This document shows, piece by piece, positions 7,702 to 16,192 of a stretch of DNA of 64,000 nucleotides. Source of the stretch: Bin87 sp965116565. GTDB lineage: Bacteria; Chloroflexota; Dehalococcoidia; Lucifugimonadales; UBA3495. The DNA lies in contig OZ220699.1 of the NCBI GenBank assembly GCA_965116565.1, forward strand, positions 2,790,001-2,854,000. Direction: 5' to 3'. Made by a program: the position numbers and the translations under genes. The notes beneath the pieces were generated by a model. The model made no database searches. It worked only from the letters and a program-made list of their open reading frames with translations, and was not told the origin of the DNA. Within the stretch, counting starts at the first letter, position 1. The number at the start of each line of letters is the position of its first letter.

Positions 7702-9012
7702 TCATCGACAGGCGTTAGGGGTACCTCCGTTGGACATCTGGTCGACCGCGCCTCCGGCCACGTCCGTTACGTGGTCTCCGGTGTGCATGAACCAAGAGTC
7801 CCAACTGGCGTGCCAATCCGGTATTGCGTCGGGAGCGTCACCGAACTCCGTCGCTAGAACCCGATAAAGACAGCTGCAGCCATCCACGTTTAGCTCCCTG
7901 CTTTTGTCATAGCACACTTCCACCCAACGGTCGCGGTGGCTTGCGGAGTTCGCCGGAGCGGTCGTTGCCGCGGCTGCCGGCGCTGGCTGCCGGGCTCGGA
8001 CAGGTTGGGCGGAGCCACCGTCTCGGCTAGAGGAACGAGCGTCGTCCGGGTCCACGAACTCCGCTGTACCGGTGCCCACCACAAACTCGCCCTCGGCTTT
8101 CACCTCGCCGATGTCCAGCTCAAGATCGAACACGGAAAACCACCTTTCGAGATGGTCGTCGATCTCGATGTTTCCCTCGGCGGCTGTGGCGGCGCGTTCC
8201 GAGCTGAACAGGAGGGCGAAGGACACGGGCATATCTGCGCTGTCGTTGCTTTTGCTCACGGCGATGGCGAGACCCTCACATCGGTTGATGGGGCAAGCTT
8301 CGCCGCGAACGGCCCATTGCAGCCAGCCGTCGGTTTGGCCGAGCAGTCTCTTGATGTCCCTGTCGTCGGCGTTAGCCAGTTTCTCCGGAGTGCGGCTCTT
8401 GTAGGTGAGGACGTCTTCAAGGTCTCCCTGTCGTTGGGCCGCAAGAACCACGTACTTGTCCTTCTCGAACAGCGCCACTGCCGCGTACGCCTGACCTGGA
8501 CATTCCCAAAACTCGAAGCCACGATAATCGTCGTCTTCGCAGTCTCGCCCGTCCTCCAACTCCTCGCGGATGATGTCGAAATCAAAGTTGCCCTGCAGGA
8601 TTTCCAGGGTATCGTCGAAGTTGCTGTCCACCACGGTGGCGTGAATGGTGAGGTCGTCCTCGTCGACGTCCACGAAGTCGTAGGTTTCTTCCGAAGCTCC
8701 ATCGTCTTGGTCTTCCCAGTATTCGACATAGTCTTCGGGGACGTCGCCACCGAAAATGGCCCGGTTGTCGGCGATGCCCACGCCGGCGGCGTCGGCGGGA
8801 ACGTAGGCCAGCCAGTCCTTACCGCCGGAGGCGCCGCCTCCGCCAAGGACGCCGGTCGCAAACAGCACGACTCCGACGATGATCACCAACAGTGCAGCAC
8901 CTCCGGCGCCGCCGATGATGAGCATCTTGCTGGAGATGGTGAACCCGCCGCCGGAAGGCAGGTCGCCCTGAGGCGTGTTCTCTGACTGTTCTGGGGTTTC
9001 GTTGGTTGCCAT
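7702..9012 (-). CDS. membrane-anchored extracytoplasmic protein
   Basis: The start ATG at 9012 has GGAGG eight bases upstream, giving 436 residues. A short polar N-terminus (1-27) is followed by one strong membrane helix (about 29-55, MLIIGGAGGAALLVIIVGVV) and a Gly-rich linker. The large remainder is acidic and presumably outside the cell: residues about 62-330 form a DUF3352-like compact domain (WLAYVPADAAGVGIADN), followed by an Ala/Pro linker and a C-terminal Cys-containing segment (WVEVCYDKSRELNVDGCSCLY). It precedes no obvious partner enzyme; the next upstream gene encodes a PH-domain membrane protein on the same strand. The function is unknown; the DUF3352 resemblance is tentative. Confidence 0.8.
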   Translation of the reverse strand: MATNETPEQSENTPQGDLPSGGGFTISSKMLIIGGAGGAALLVIIVGVVLFATGVLGGGGASGGKDWLAYVPADAAGVGIADNRAIFGGDVPEDYVEYWEDQDDGASEETYDFVDVDEDDLTIHATVVDSNFDDTLEILQGNFDFDIIREELEDGRDCEDDDYRGFEFWECPGQAYAAVALFEKDKYVVLAAQRQGDLEDVLTYKSRTPEKLANADDRDIKRLLGQTDGWLQWAVRGEACPINRCEGLAIAVSKSNDSADMPVSFALLFSSERAATAAEGNIEIDDHLERWFSVFDLELDIGEVKAEGEFVVGTGTAEFVDPDDARSSSRDGGSAQPVRARQPAPAAAATTAPANSASHRDRWVEVCYDKSRELNVDGCSCLYRVLATEFGDAPDAIPDWHASWDSWFMHTGDHVTDVAGGAVDQMSNGGTPNACR

Positions 9013-9139
9013 CTTGAGTTTACCTCCATGCTTGCGGATTTTCTTGGCTCTGGCTTTCAGGATGGCCAGCGCGCCGCCGACGGTCACGACCGCGAGCGCG
9101 CCGGCCAGAACGGTGAACCGGGTTTCGAGGGGTCCGCAG

Positions 9140-9610
9140 CTATGGATTTGCGTCGATGACTTCCAGGGCGTTGCGCCGGAACTCCATGGGATTGATGATG
9201 AAACGGGCGGGCTGCTTCGTTCCGCCGGTACCCATTACGACTATGGTGCCGGCGTTGAAGATCCGGGCGAAAACGCCCTGCTGGACCGCCAATCCTTCGA
9301 CACGGTTGTGGTTCAGTTCCAGGGCAACGCGTTTGATGAACCTCTCCTTGACGATCACTCGCCTGGAAGTAACGGCGAACTCAGTGGTTAGGTACGTCTT
9401 CAGTGCGAGAAGTATGGGTATCGCGAACAGCAGCAAGATGACCAGCGCCAGGAACGCACCACCACCACCGCCGACGCCTGCGCCAACGGAGATGGCGATG
9501 ATGAAGCCGATGAAAAGCAGGATGGCCGGAGCAACGAAGATGCCCCAGTGCAGTTTCGCCCGGTGTATAACGTTTTCTCCCGCCATCAGGTTGTCGTCCA
9601 CGTAACTCAT
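9140..9610 (-). CDS. PH-domain (YdbS/YdbT-type) membrane protein
   Basis: A 156-aa protein with two membrane helices (about 23-43 and 50-70) separated by a glycine run, followed by a bacterial PH-like domain. The diagnostic segment is YLTTEFAVTSRRVIVKERFIKRVALELNHNRVEG, as in bPH_2 proteins (LTTRRVIxxxGxxxxxxxExxxxRI). The N-terminal AGENVIHRAKLHW is also typical. Family members sit in the cytoplasmic membrane; their exact role is unsettled. The start has GGAGG nine bases upstream. It is probably in one unit with the anchored protein downstream, 127 bp away. Confidence 0.88.
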   Translation of the reverse strand: MSYVDDNLMAGENVIHRAKLHWGIFVAPAILLFIGFIIAISVGAGVGGGGGAFLALVILLLFAIPILLALKTYLTTEFAVTSRRVIVKERFIKRVALELNHNRVEGLAVQQGVFARIFNAGTIVVMGTGGTKQPARFIINPMEFRRNALEVIDANP

Positions 9611-9731
9611 CTTTGTTCCTCCGTGTCATGTTTGCCGGCCTGAAAAATAGGGCGGCGTCACGTTCGGCGACGCAAACCGCGCGTCGGTGCCCAAGACTCG
9701 CGTTGGACTGCGGCATGGCCGCCGTGGAAAT

Positions 9732-9758
9732 GAAAAAGCCGCTCGGACTATGAGCGGC
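9732..9758 (-). terminator. rho-independent terminator
   Basis: A 7-bp stem GCCGCTC/GAGCGGC followed on the minus strand by TTTTTC. It lies about 120 bp upstream of the PH-domain gene and terminates whatever is transcribed from the 9.8-12.6 kb region. Confidence 0.7.
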
Positions 9759-10128
9759 GACGACCATTGCCGTTGGCCGTGAACCGGGTCGACGCCAAGA
9801 CGCCAAAACGGCAACAGGTGGGATTTCCGCACAGGATTCGTCTCGGGTTGCGGCCGCGGACCCTCCTCGTGGGCGCATGGGTCAGACTGTGGCAGGTTTT
9901 CGCGAGCGTGAAGCTGCTGGATCGGGATGCTGCTTTGTTCCCATACAGGGACAACGTAAGGCAGTTGACGGCCCCGCGTTTCCCGTAGGGTCGTTCGGGG
10001 CGCCAGCGCCGGATTGGCTCAGGTAATGGCCTCCGGATCGGGAAGAGTGAATCTCCGACTTGGCAGAGCCACTGGGCCAGGCCATCTGGGCGAGGGCATA
10101 GTGCCTCGACTGCGTGCACTTTCTGCAT
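9748..10128 (-). CDS. doubtful small ORF (126 aa)
   Basis: The only argument for it is an excellent ribosome site (GGAGG, seven bases before the ATG at 10128). The product is Arg/Ser/Cys-rich and resembles no known fold, and its end runs into the terminator stem at 9738-9758. An overlapping frame beginning at the same ribosome site is equally open. Otherwise the 9.6-10.3 kb gap holds no convincing gene. Confidence 0.2.
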   Translation of the reverse strand: MQKVHAVEALCPRPDGLAQWLCQVGDSLFPIRRPLPEPIRRWRPERPYGKRGAVNCLTLSLYGNKAASRSSSFTLAKTCHSLTHAPTRRVRGRNPRRILCGNPTCCRFGVLASTRFTANGNGRRRS

Positions 10129-10300
10129 CGAGAAACCTCCATTTGGCGGACGACCTGACGACGCGGTGTGGTAGCGGGCCACTTGCTACTCGCCAGGGTC
10201 CGGGTACGCGTTTGCACGTCGCTGACGGATTTGATCGGTTGACGACGCGCCGTGCCGCGGTCGGATTTTTGGTCAAAGTTGTGGCACGCCGGCGGGCTGG

Positions 10301-12550
10301 TTACCGATTGAGTTCCATGAGGGCTTGCTTCACGGCTTCTTCGCTAAAACCGTGCTGGAACGCCTGTTGGTAGGCAGATTGCGCCTCTTCTTTTCGGTCC
10401 ATCCGGCCCAGCAGCATGCCGCGTGTGAAGTGGTATCTGGCTGCCTCCCACCGTTCGGGTGAGGCCAGAGACTCGTAGATGGAGTAAGCATCGACTGCTT
10501 GGTCGTGGTGGTGTTCCCTCCAAGCCTGCCAGGCATCGTTGCCAGGGCGGGATATGGGGTTCCATCCCAATGCCCAGGCCAGATGGGTCTCCGCTTCGAT
10601 GCGGTGGGCGTCGGGGTTGTCGCTGCCCAGTGCAATCGCGCGGTCGATGTCCCGCATGACGTCGACGGCGGTGGAGTACGACGCCCCCAACTGGGCCCAG
10701 GCGGCCATGTAGTGGTGCAGGCTGGGGTTGTCCGACGCGATGACGATGGGGTCGAAGAAGTTGGGATGGCTGGTGCGGGTGCTGTAAGAGACGCGTGTCG
10801 GAAACGGCGGGTTGGGCTGATTGACGTGGGGAGGCAGAGCCATGGTCGCCCACATGCCGGCCTCGGGGTCGGCGATGAACTCGTCTGGGTAGTCGCACCA
10901 TTCCCACATGGCCTTGGCCTGGTTCATCTCCGTCCACGGGCTGTCGTACCGCTTGGCGTTGAACCACGAGTTCGCCAGTTGCGAAGCGATGATGTGGAGG
11001 GCGGTTTCGCCGCTGCGCGTTGGGTACCAGGTGATTGGTATGTCCTCGGCGGTAGCGGCTATGATCCTGTCGTTGCAGGAGGGCAGGTTCAGGTACTTGA
11101 GGCCTTCATCGAGCTGTCCTTGGGCAGCCAGTAAGGTGCCCTTGATTGCCAGATGTGCGGTGATCTCGTTGGCGTGGTTGGCGTAGAGGGAGTCGGCGTT
11201 CGTGGGCGGGTAATCCTCGTTCCACTGGAAAAGTGCCTTCGGGTCGCTGTAGTCGAACGCATTAATGGCGTCAGTCGCCTGCTGGGCATCGCGGGCGTTC
11301 CAGTAGGCGACTGCCAGCAGGGCTGAAGTTTCGATGTCCCGACTGGCGTCAAGGTCCCCCGCGTTCTGGACGAGGGATTCGTAGTCGCCGGACTGGGCCC
11401 AGATTCTTGCTCTCTGGAGGTACAGTTTTGGTTGGTGTTCTTCTTTGGACAGTTCGACGATCCGGTCCAAGTCCTGCAATGCCTTGGCATGCCATTGCAG
11501 CTCCAAGTGAGCGTTGTAGCGGTTGTAGTGGGAACTGGCGTCGTCTGGGTTGAGAAGGAGATGAGTGTCTGCTTCCAGGATGGTCTCGATACTCCGGTTC
11601 AGGTCGGCGTATTGCGGATAGAGCCTGGACAAGCCATAGGGCGCAAGCTTCTCGTTAAGCTCGTGGATTGATCCGGAGGGGCGATGCTGTAAGCCGTGGT
11701 ATTCGATGGCGCCGAAATCTCCAGAACGGTACTGGGCTGTGAACTTGGCGAGGCCGGCATCCGCCCATGCGAACTGATTTTCGTAGTTCACCGTTTCCAG
11801 GGCTCTCTGGGCATCCGCGAGTGCGTCTTCGTAGTTCTCCATCTCGCTATGCAAGTAGGACCGGAACGCGTAGGCGCGTCCGGCGTTCTCCGCGTCCATA
11901 TCCAGCGCCATGTCGAAGTCCTGCATGGCACCGGGGTGGTCCCCAACCATCGTCCGGGCGAAACCGCGCAGGGTGTAGGCCTCAACCAGGTCGGGGTTGA
12001 TGACGATGGCCTGGTCAAGGGCGTGCGTCGCCCGGTGGAACCTTTGGTTCAACAGGTGGAGCTCAGCTTCCACATAGAGCTCTTCCGCCTGTTTGACCTG
12101 CTCATCCGTGGGGACCGTTGGAATGGTTTGCTCGCTCTGTCCGGTTGCGGCTGATGTTGCTGGTGTCCCCGTGGGTTCCGATTTGCTCGATTGGCGCGGC
12201 TCGCTGGAGCCGTTCGAATCGGTACTGTTTGCTTTGACCAACTGCCGGTCGTCGGCGGGAGCGGTCGCGTCCGCAACGACGTTTCGGGCAGCATTCCTTG
12301 GTGTTTCTGCGTCCGTTCTTCCCGCCGATTGGGTGTCTGGCCTTGCTTCGGCAGGCTCTGGAGAGGGTTCCTCGGTGCCGCAGGCGAGCAGGGCGACGGA
12401 GGCGATCAACGTGATGACCAGGACTGGTGCCACCAACCTGCGGTTGATGGACGGCGCCTTGGGCAGGACCACCGGCGCTGCTTCTGACAGCCATTGCAAG
12501 AGAGCGGTCTTAGCCGTGTGTCCGGCGTCGGCTACGTGATTGTTGTTCAT
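10301..12550 (-). CDS. TPR-repeat protein, probable lipoprotein
   Basis: The ATG at 12550 has GGAGG eight bases upstream (749 aa). A long polar N-terminus leads to a hydrophobic segment (about 42-58) ending in VALLAC, a plausible lipobox, then a low-complexity Ser/Thr/Pro/Glu linker (about 60-145). Tetratricopeptide-like helices occupy about 150-340 (AELHLLNQRFHRATHALDQA, AYTLRGFARTMVGDHPGAMQ) and recur near the C-terminus (WEAARYHFTRGMLLGRMDR). TPR domains mediate protein-protein contacts. The position suggests an outer-face envelope protein, divergent from the PAS-LuxR regulator at 12868. The exact partner is unknown. Confidence 0.85.
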   Translation of the reverse strand: MNNNHVADAGHTAKTALLQWLSEAAPVVLPKAPSINRRLVAPVLVITLIASVALLACGTEEPSPEPAEARPDTQSAGRTDAETPRNAARNVVADATAPADDRQLVKANSTDSNGSSEPRQSSKSEPTGTPATSAATGQSEQTIPTVPTDEQVKQAEELYVEAELHLLNQRFHRATHALDQAIVINPDLVEAYTLRGFARTMVGDHPGAMQDFDMALDMDAENAGRAYAFRSYLHSEMENYEDALADAQRALETVNYENQFAWADAGLAKFTAQYRSGDFGAIEYHGLQHRPSGSIHELNEKLAPYGLSRLYPQYADLNRSIETILEADTHLLLNPDDASSHYNRYNAHLELQWHAKALQDLDRIVELSKEEHQPKLYLQRARIWAQSGDYESLVQNAGDLDASRDIETSALLAVAYWNARDAQQATDAINAFDYSDPKALFQWNEDYPPTNADSLYANHANEITAHLAIKGTLLAAQGQLDEGLKYLNLPSCNDRIIAATAEDIPITWYPTRSGETALHIIASQLANSWFNAKRYDSPWTEMNQAKAMWEWCDYPDEFIADPEAGMWATMALPPHVNQPNPPFPTRVSYSTRTSHPNFFDPIVIASDNPSLHHYMAAWAQLGASYSTAVDVMRDIDRAIALGSDNPDAHRIEAETHLAWALGWNPISRPGNDAWQAWREHHHDQAVDAYSIYESLASPERWEAARYHFTRGMLLGRMDRKEEAQSAYQQAFQHGFSEEAVKQALMELNR

Positions 12551-12867
12551 TGGCAAACCTCCGCTTGAGGCTCTGGTGCGGGGCCGTGTTCGGCCTCGCC
12601 GGGACGAGGGTGTATTTGTCCCACTCGTGTCACCGACCTCAAGGCGGAGCGAGTGTAGTGCTTTTGTCTAACAACCGTCAACGATGCGATGTCGTATCTG
12701 TAGTACAGGACCGAAGTTCCCTTCTCTTGCAGGCGGTGATGTTGAACCTTGGGCACAGATAGTGCTCTGGGGTGAATTAGACAGATGACTAATAGACCGC
12801 AGGTTGCGGGGAGCTTACGTTTTCGTTGGTGTGGGGTACGTGGGGAAGCTGATGTCGGACACGTCCG

Positions 12868-13809
12868 ATGAGGGCGGGTTTCGAGGCCGGATGCGCGTTG
12901 GGCCACATGGTCCACGGGCGGGAGATAGGCAACTTGACGCCGGATGGGCTAATCGGGCTTCTGTCGTCGGTGTCGTGTGGGGCGTTCGTGCTGACGACGG
13001 ACCAAACGGTGGTTTTCTGGAACGAACGCGCTCGTGAGATTCTGGGCTACAGGCCGGACCGGGTCGTCGGCCGGCGTTGTTCCTCTATCGCTGGCGGAGT
13101 GGCGGGCGTTACCCTGTCCGAGGGTTGCGAGGATGGGTGCCCCATCATGCGCAGTCTGCGAGATGGCCAGATGCCGAGTCGCGGCAGGCTGAGGGCCCGG
13201 TGTTCCTGGGGAGAGTGGAAGTGGTTAGTTGTGACACCGATGGCGGTGTCGGGGGTCGAGCAGAGCGGACCGTTACTGGTGTACCTGTTCGGCGATACGG
13301 GGGAAGAGGCAGCGTTGGCGGATGTCGAGCGGCTGGTAGCGTTGGGCATGCCGGGGCGTGCAGTGAGGCAGGAGCGCTACGAGCTCGAGGGGTACGAAGA
13401 TTTTTCGTTCGGTACGCCCATTCCAAGGTCTGGGGAGGATGAAGAGCTGCCCGAGGAAAGGATGGGGATAGGAGCCTCGGGGCCGGGCGAGCGCGTGCGC
13501 TTGGATGATTTCTTTTCGGACTTGGGGACACGTCCTGAGGCGAGTCAATCTGCCGAACCGGCCGAGCGAGGCGATGCGTCTCGTGGCGCGCGTCCCGGAC
13601 AGCCCGAGGTTCGCTTGACCGACCGACAGCTGGAGGTGCTGTCCTACCTGGCGTTGGGGTGGGAGACGAAGTACATCGCCGAGGAACTGGGCGTGAGTTG
13701 GTACACGGTGCGGAAGCACATCGAGAACCTGAGGCGCAGGTTGGGTGCGTCCAGTCGGCTGGACGCCGTCGTGATCGCCATGCGGCTGGGCATCATTCCG
13801 ACGGAATGA
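12868..13809 (+). CDS. PAS-LuxR transcriptional regulator
   Basis: A 313-aa protein. An N-terminal PAS domain occupies about 27-150 (GLLSSVSCGAFVLTTDQTVVFWNERAREILGY, then a WKWLVVTPM core strand); cysteines at 82, 98 and 102 lie in the PAS loop. A long polar linker (about 165-245) separates it from a GerE/LuxR helix-turn-helix at about 248-310 (LTDRQLEVLSYLALG, then YTVRKHIENLRRRLGA). It probably senses a small ligand or redox state and controls transcription, perhaps of the divergent TPR lipoprotein. The start is uncertain: no clear ribosome site precedes 12868, and ATG 12907 is an alternative. Confidence 0.9.
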   Translation: MRAGFEAGCALGHMVHGREIGNLTPDGLIGLLSSVSCGAFVLTTDQTVVFWNERAREILGYRPDRVVGRRCSSIAGGVAGVTLSEGCEDGCPIMRSLRDGQMPSRGRLRARCSWGEWKWLVVTPMAVSGVEQSGPLLVYLFGDTGEEAALADVERLVALGMPGRAVRQERYELEGYEDFSFGTPIPRSGEDEELPEERMGIGASGPGERVRLDDFFSDLGTRPEASQSAEPAERGDASRGARPGQPEVRLTDRQLEVLSYLALGWETKYIAEELGVSWYTVRKHIENLRRRLGASSRLDAVVIAMRLGIIPTE

Positions 13810-14342
13810 TCGGACGGTCCCGTCTGGTCCCTTGTTTCTCGGGCTGCGCTGTTACCAGGGTGTCGACATTGCCCGTCGCCTGCTGATCTAATCGGCAGCC
13901 GCAGGATTGTCTCCGTCGGAGTCGGGCAGAAGTGCAGGCCTGCCGCCGCGACGCGGCGGCTCGAAGTCGCCAGACGTGTTGTGCGAGCCTTTGATGCCGT
14001 CCCGGCGGCCCCCAAGCGGTACCGCGGCCGAAATTCGGGGTATCCGGCACCGGCAGCGAAACCGGCGGCCGGCGTTGGGGAGATAGATAGTCGGCGGTGT
14101 TGCGCTGGCGCGAGTCGCCGCGGCTGCTTAGCCACGCGTCGCCAGAGTGCCGCAATTCCCGCGCTGGAGCCCCTGTGCGGCCCTTGCACCGCATGGGCGC
14201 ATATTTCCAGTCTTGGTTGTTTTCGTCTGCCCTGCGTCCGCCAGTTGACCACTGCCGGCTTCACGTTGATACTTACGGCCGTGCTCGACGTGTCGGGTTT
14301 TCGTAGGATGCAGCTGACGTCATCGCGGTGGCAGATGTTTCG
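13810..14342. other. 530-bp gap with strong hairpin, no supported gene
   Basis: No reading frame here has a ribosome site and a plausible product. A perfect 8-bp hairpin (GCCGCCGC/GCGGCGGC, loop GAC) lies at 13942-13960, and the remainder is rich in short palindromes. It may include the terminator of the LuxR gene and possibly an RNA, or simply be a decayed gene. Confidence 0.4.
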
Positions 14343-14579
14343 ATGAGAGTGCAGGGCTGGTTGGGCAGGATATTTGATCCGCCGGTCACCCAGCGGCACT
14401 TTGACCGTGCGATGGCGGAGCAGACGGAGGCGATCAGGGAAGTCGGCGACAAGGTGGATAAGGGCAACGACCGAATCGTTGCCGCTCTTGCTGATGTGGT
14501 GGCTGAGATCCGCAGTCTGCGTGAGTCTGGTTCCGAGGTTTCGGACTCTGCTTCGTCTGACGACGAGGCAGACGGCTAG
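14343..14579 (+). CDS. small helical/coiled-coil protein (78 aa)
   Basis: The frame from ATG 14343 (or GTG 14328) gives a short protein with a heptad-rich helix (about 18-62: FDRAMAEQTEAIREVGDKVDKGNDRIVAALADVVAEIRSL) and an acidic Ser/Asp tail. There is no clear ribosome site. The regular amphipathic pattern argues for a real gene, but no family is recognised. Confidence 0.5.
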   Translation: MRVQGWLGRIFDPPVTQRHFDRAMAEQTEAIREVGDKVDKGNDRIVAALADVVAEIRSLRESGSEVSDSASSDDEADG

Positions 14580-14963
14580 GCTCGTCCTGCGGGCAATGGT
14601 TCGTCTGTGGTGTCGGCATGCAGGACCTTGAGTACGTTGTCGGTCTGTCGCCTTCCTGGTTTCCACAGGCTCCGCGTGTAGAGGACTGTGCTTTTTCACA
14701 TATAAGGCGTGGAACTGGCTCGGTGGCAGAATGACGTGGGACGCTGTGGGAGGCTGTCCGGGCGGCTCTGTGGGCTCAATTAGCGGCATCTGGTGCGGGG
14801 AACAAAATCTGGAGCGCCGTTGTCGGTGGCGGCTGGCCTCGCCCTCGGGCGACCACTGCGGGCAGTACACCATCGGCGGTGTTGCACGCGCGTTGCGGAG
14901 GTTCCAGCAGGAACGGGCGATGAGGTTGTCTCGGCCGGTGGCGGCCAACAGCCCACTGCAGAG

Positions 14964-15200
14964 CTATGTCGTCGCTGCGGACTCCGCCGCGTTGGCGAAT
15001 GCCCAGATGTTCGGCGATGGAATACCGGTCAGCTGGCCGGCGACGGGGTCGTCCTGATAGGTAAGTGGGCGCTCGGGAGGGTCTGTCCCGTCAGGTAATA
15101 ACGGTATGTGCCGCGTCGGTTGACAGACCCAAGTCGGGCAACGACGATACCTGCTGCGTAGGTTGACCAACCTCTCGGGGATTGCCCGCAGGTGTAGCAC
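14964..15200 (-). CDS. small ORF downstream of RNA-like element copy 1 (78 aa)
   Basis: A GTG-started frame whose C-terminal half (YQDDPVAGQLTGIPSPNIWAFANAAE) looks protein-like. The start lies 14 bp after the structured element at 15215-15330, in the same arrangement as the two other element-plus-ORF pairs to the right. The ribosome site is poor. Without that context I would not have listed it. Confidence 0.35.
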   Translation of the reverse strand: MLHLRAIPERLVNLRSRYRRCPTWVCQPTRHIPLLPDGTDPPERPLTYQDDPVAGQLTGIPSPNIWAFANAAESAATT

Positions 15201-15214
15201 TCCCGCAAGGGAGA

Positions 15215-15330
15215 CCGCGGCGACGGGCGGAGGGTGCGCCCGTTGGAGTTTCGAGACGGTCGGATTGATGGATGTTCAACCGTCCTTCGCTTCGGCAGGA
15301 TAGGATGATCCCGCGCTCCCGGCGCCGCGG
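15215..15330 (-). ncRNA. structured RNA-like element, copy 1
   Basis: Outer stem CCGCGGCG/CGCCGCGG closes a junction. Just inside it is the conserved CCGGGAGC, then a hairpin GCGGGAT/ATCCTGC, another GACGGT/ACCGTC, the conserved CTCCAAC and a last hairpin ACGGGCG/CGCCCGT. The same order recurs in copies 2 and 3 with compensatory stem changes. It belongs to the minus strand because each copy is followed there by a small ORF. Confidence 0.6.
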
Positions 15331-15340
15331 AGTTGATGCT

Positions 15341-15631
15341 CTAACTTTCGGGGGCGAGGACCCGTTGCCGTTCCAGGGCGACGATCTTGGCCTCGGCAAC
15401 GCCTGGCTGCGGGTCAGGGACGATGCACAGCCGTTGCACGCCGTTGACGTTGGTGTCGCAGACGCCGCCGTAGTAATGCAGGGGCGTCGCCCAGCGGATG
15501 CTCGTCTCGGAAGGTGGCCGCAGATCGAGCACGAAGGCGTGGGCGGCGGAACCGTCGCTGCGGGAAACCGGCTCGGACCACCAGGCGGTGTTGCTTTCGG
15601 CGGGCCAGTCTGGGGAGTTCGTATCGGACAT
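15341..15631 (-). CDS. hypothetical small protein (96 aa)
   Basis: The ATG at 15631 has AAGAGG seven bases upstream and lies 30 bp after element copy 2. The product begins MSDTNSPDWPAESN, is rich in Trp and Ser, and has a strand-rich middle (AHAFVLDLRPPSETSIRWATPLH). No signal peptide and no recognised family. Its expression is likely linked to the leader element that precedes it. Confidence 0.6.
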   Translation of the reverse strand: MSDTNSPDWPAESNTAWWSEPVSRSDGSAAHAFVLDLRPPSETSIRWATPLHYYGGVCDTNVNGVQRLCIVPDPQPGVAEAKIVALERQRVLAPES

Positions 15632-15661
15632 GGTATGCCTCTTGGGTTGCGTTGGTGTAGG

Positions 15662-15767
15662 CCGTGGCGACAGGCGGCGTGATCCGCCTGTTGGAGCTTC
15701 AGCCGCGACGGACGGTGGCAGCCTCTCTTCGGCGGGGAAGGATGTCCCCACGCTCCCGGCACCACGG
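15662..15767 (-). ncRNA. structured RNA-like element, copy 2
   Basis: Outer stem CCGTGGTG/CGCCACGG (one G-U), conserved CCGGGAGC, hairpin GTGGGG/CCCCGC, inner GCTGC/GCGGC, conserved CTCCAAC and closing hairpin ACAGGCGG/CCGCCTGT. Base changes relative to copies 1 and 3 keep both arms paired. The 96-aa ORF starts 30 bp downstream. Confidence 0.65.
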
Positions 15768-15809
15768 GATCATTGACTTGTAGGGCGGTCGTGGTGAGCA
15801 TCGCGGCCG

Positions 15810-15902
15810 TCAAACGGGGCCGGCTAACAAGAGGCTGACGAAGGCCGCCGCGGCGACCACGCCTAGCCCGAGCAGGGCAGCGACAAAGACGAGCTCAAAC
15901 AT
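15810..15902 (-). CDS. 30-aa single-span membrane peptide
   Basis: The ATG at 15902 has GTGGAGG seven bases upstream. The whole peptide is one hydrophobic helix (MFELVFVAALLGLGVV and on to LLLAGPV). It begins 27 bp after element copy 3. Peptides this short with a clean ribosome site and one membrane span are usually regulators of membrane proteins or type I-like toxins, but the role here is unknown. Confidence 0.55.
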   Translation of the reverse strand: MFELVFVAALLGLGVVAAAAFVSLLLAGPV

Positions 15903-15929
15903 GCGGTGCCTCCACCGGCAGTTGTGGAT

Positions 15930-16036
15930 GGCTGCGGCGACAGGCAGAGCAACCGCCCGTTGAAGCCGGAGACTACTACACCGCGGTCGGCCTCTGATTG
16001 TGCGGGAGTCAAGCCCGAGCTCCCGGCGCCGCAGCC
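15930..16036 (-). ncRNA. structured RNA-like element, copy 3
   Basis: Perfect 10-bp outer stem GGCTGCGGCG/CGCCGCAGCC, conserved CCGGGAGC, a CGGG/CCCG hairpin, a GCCG/CGGC arm, TTCAAC and a closing hairpin ACGGGC/GCCTGT. The outer stem differs from the other copies at several pairs, with both partners changed. It is the 5'-most copy on the minus strand and precedes the 30-aa membrane peptide. Confidence 0.65.
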
Positions 16037-16192
16037 AGGAAAGGTGTTCATATTTTCGATGGGCATCGTCTGGCCAGCATCTAGCCGTATCATGCCGTTT
16101 TCGGCGGATTTGATGCCGGAGACGTTGCATCAGAATCCCTGTGAGGCCCCTGAAAGGGGGTTGGCAACAGTTGCCAATTTAGTCTATTCTAG

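Noticed and set aside
13644..14948. 434-codon open frame on the minus strand
   Set aside because: Arg/Ser/His-rich shadow product, no ribosome site, overlaps the C-terminal HTH of the PAS-LuxR gene.
15215..16036. Integron attC array
   Set aside because: Element-plus-ORF order is suggestive, but no RYYYAAC/GTTRRRY core pairs and no tyrosine integrase were found; kept only as an alternative for the structured elements.
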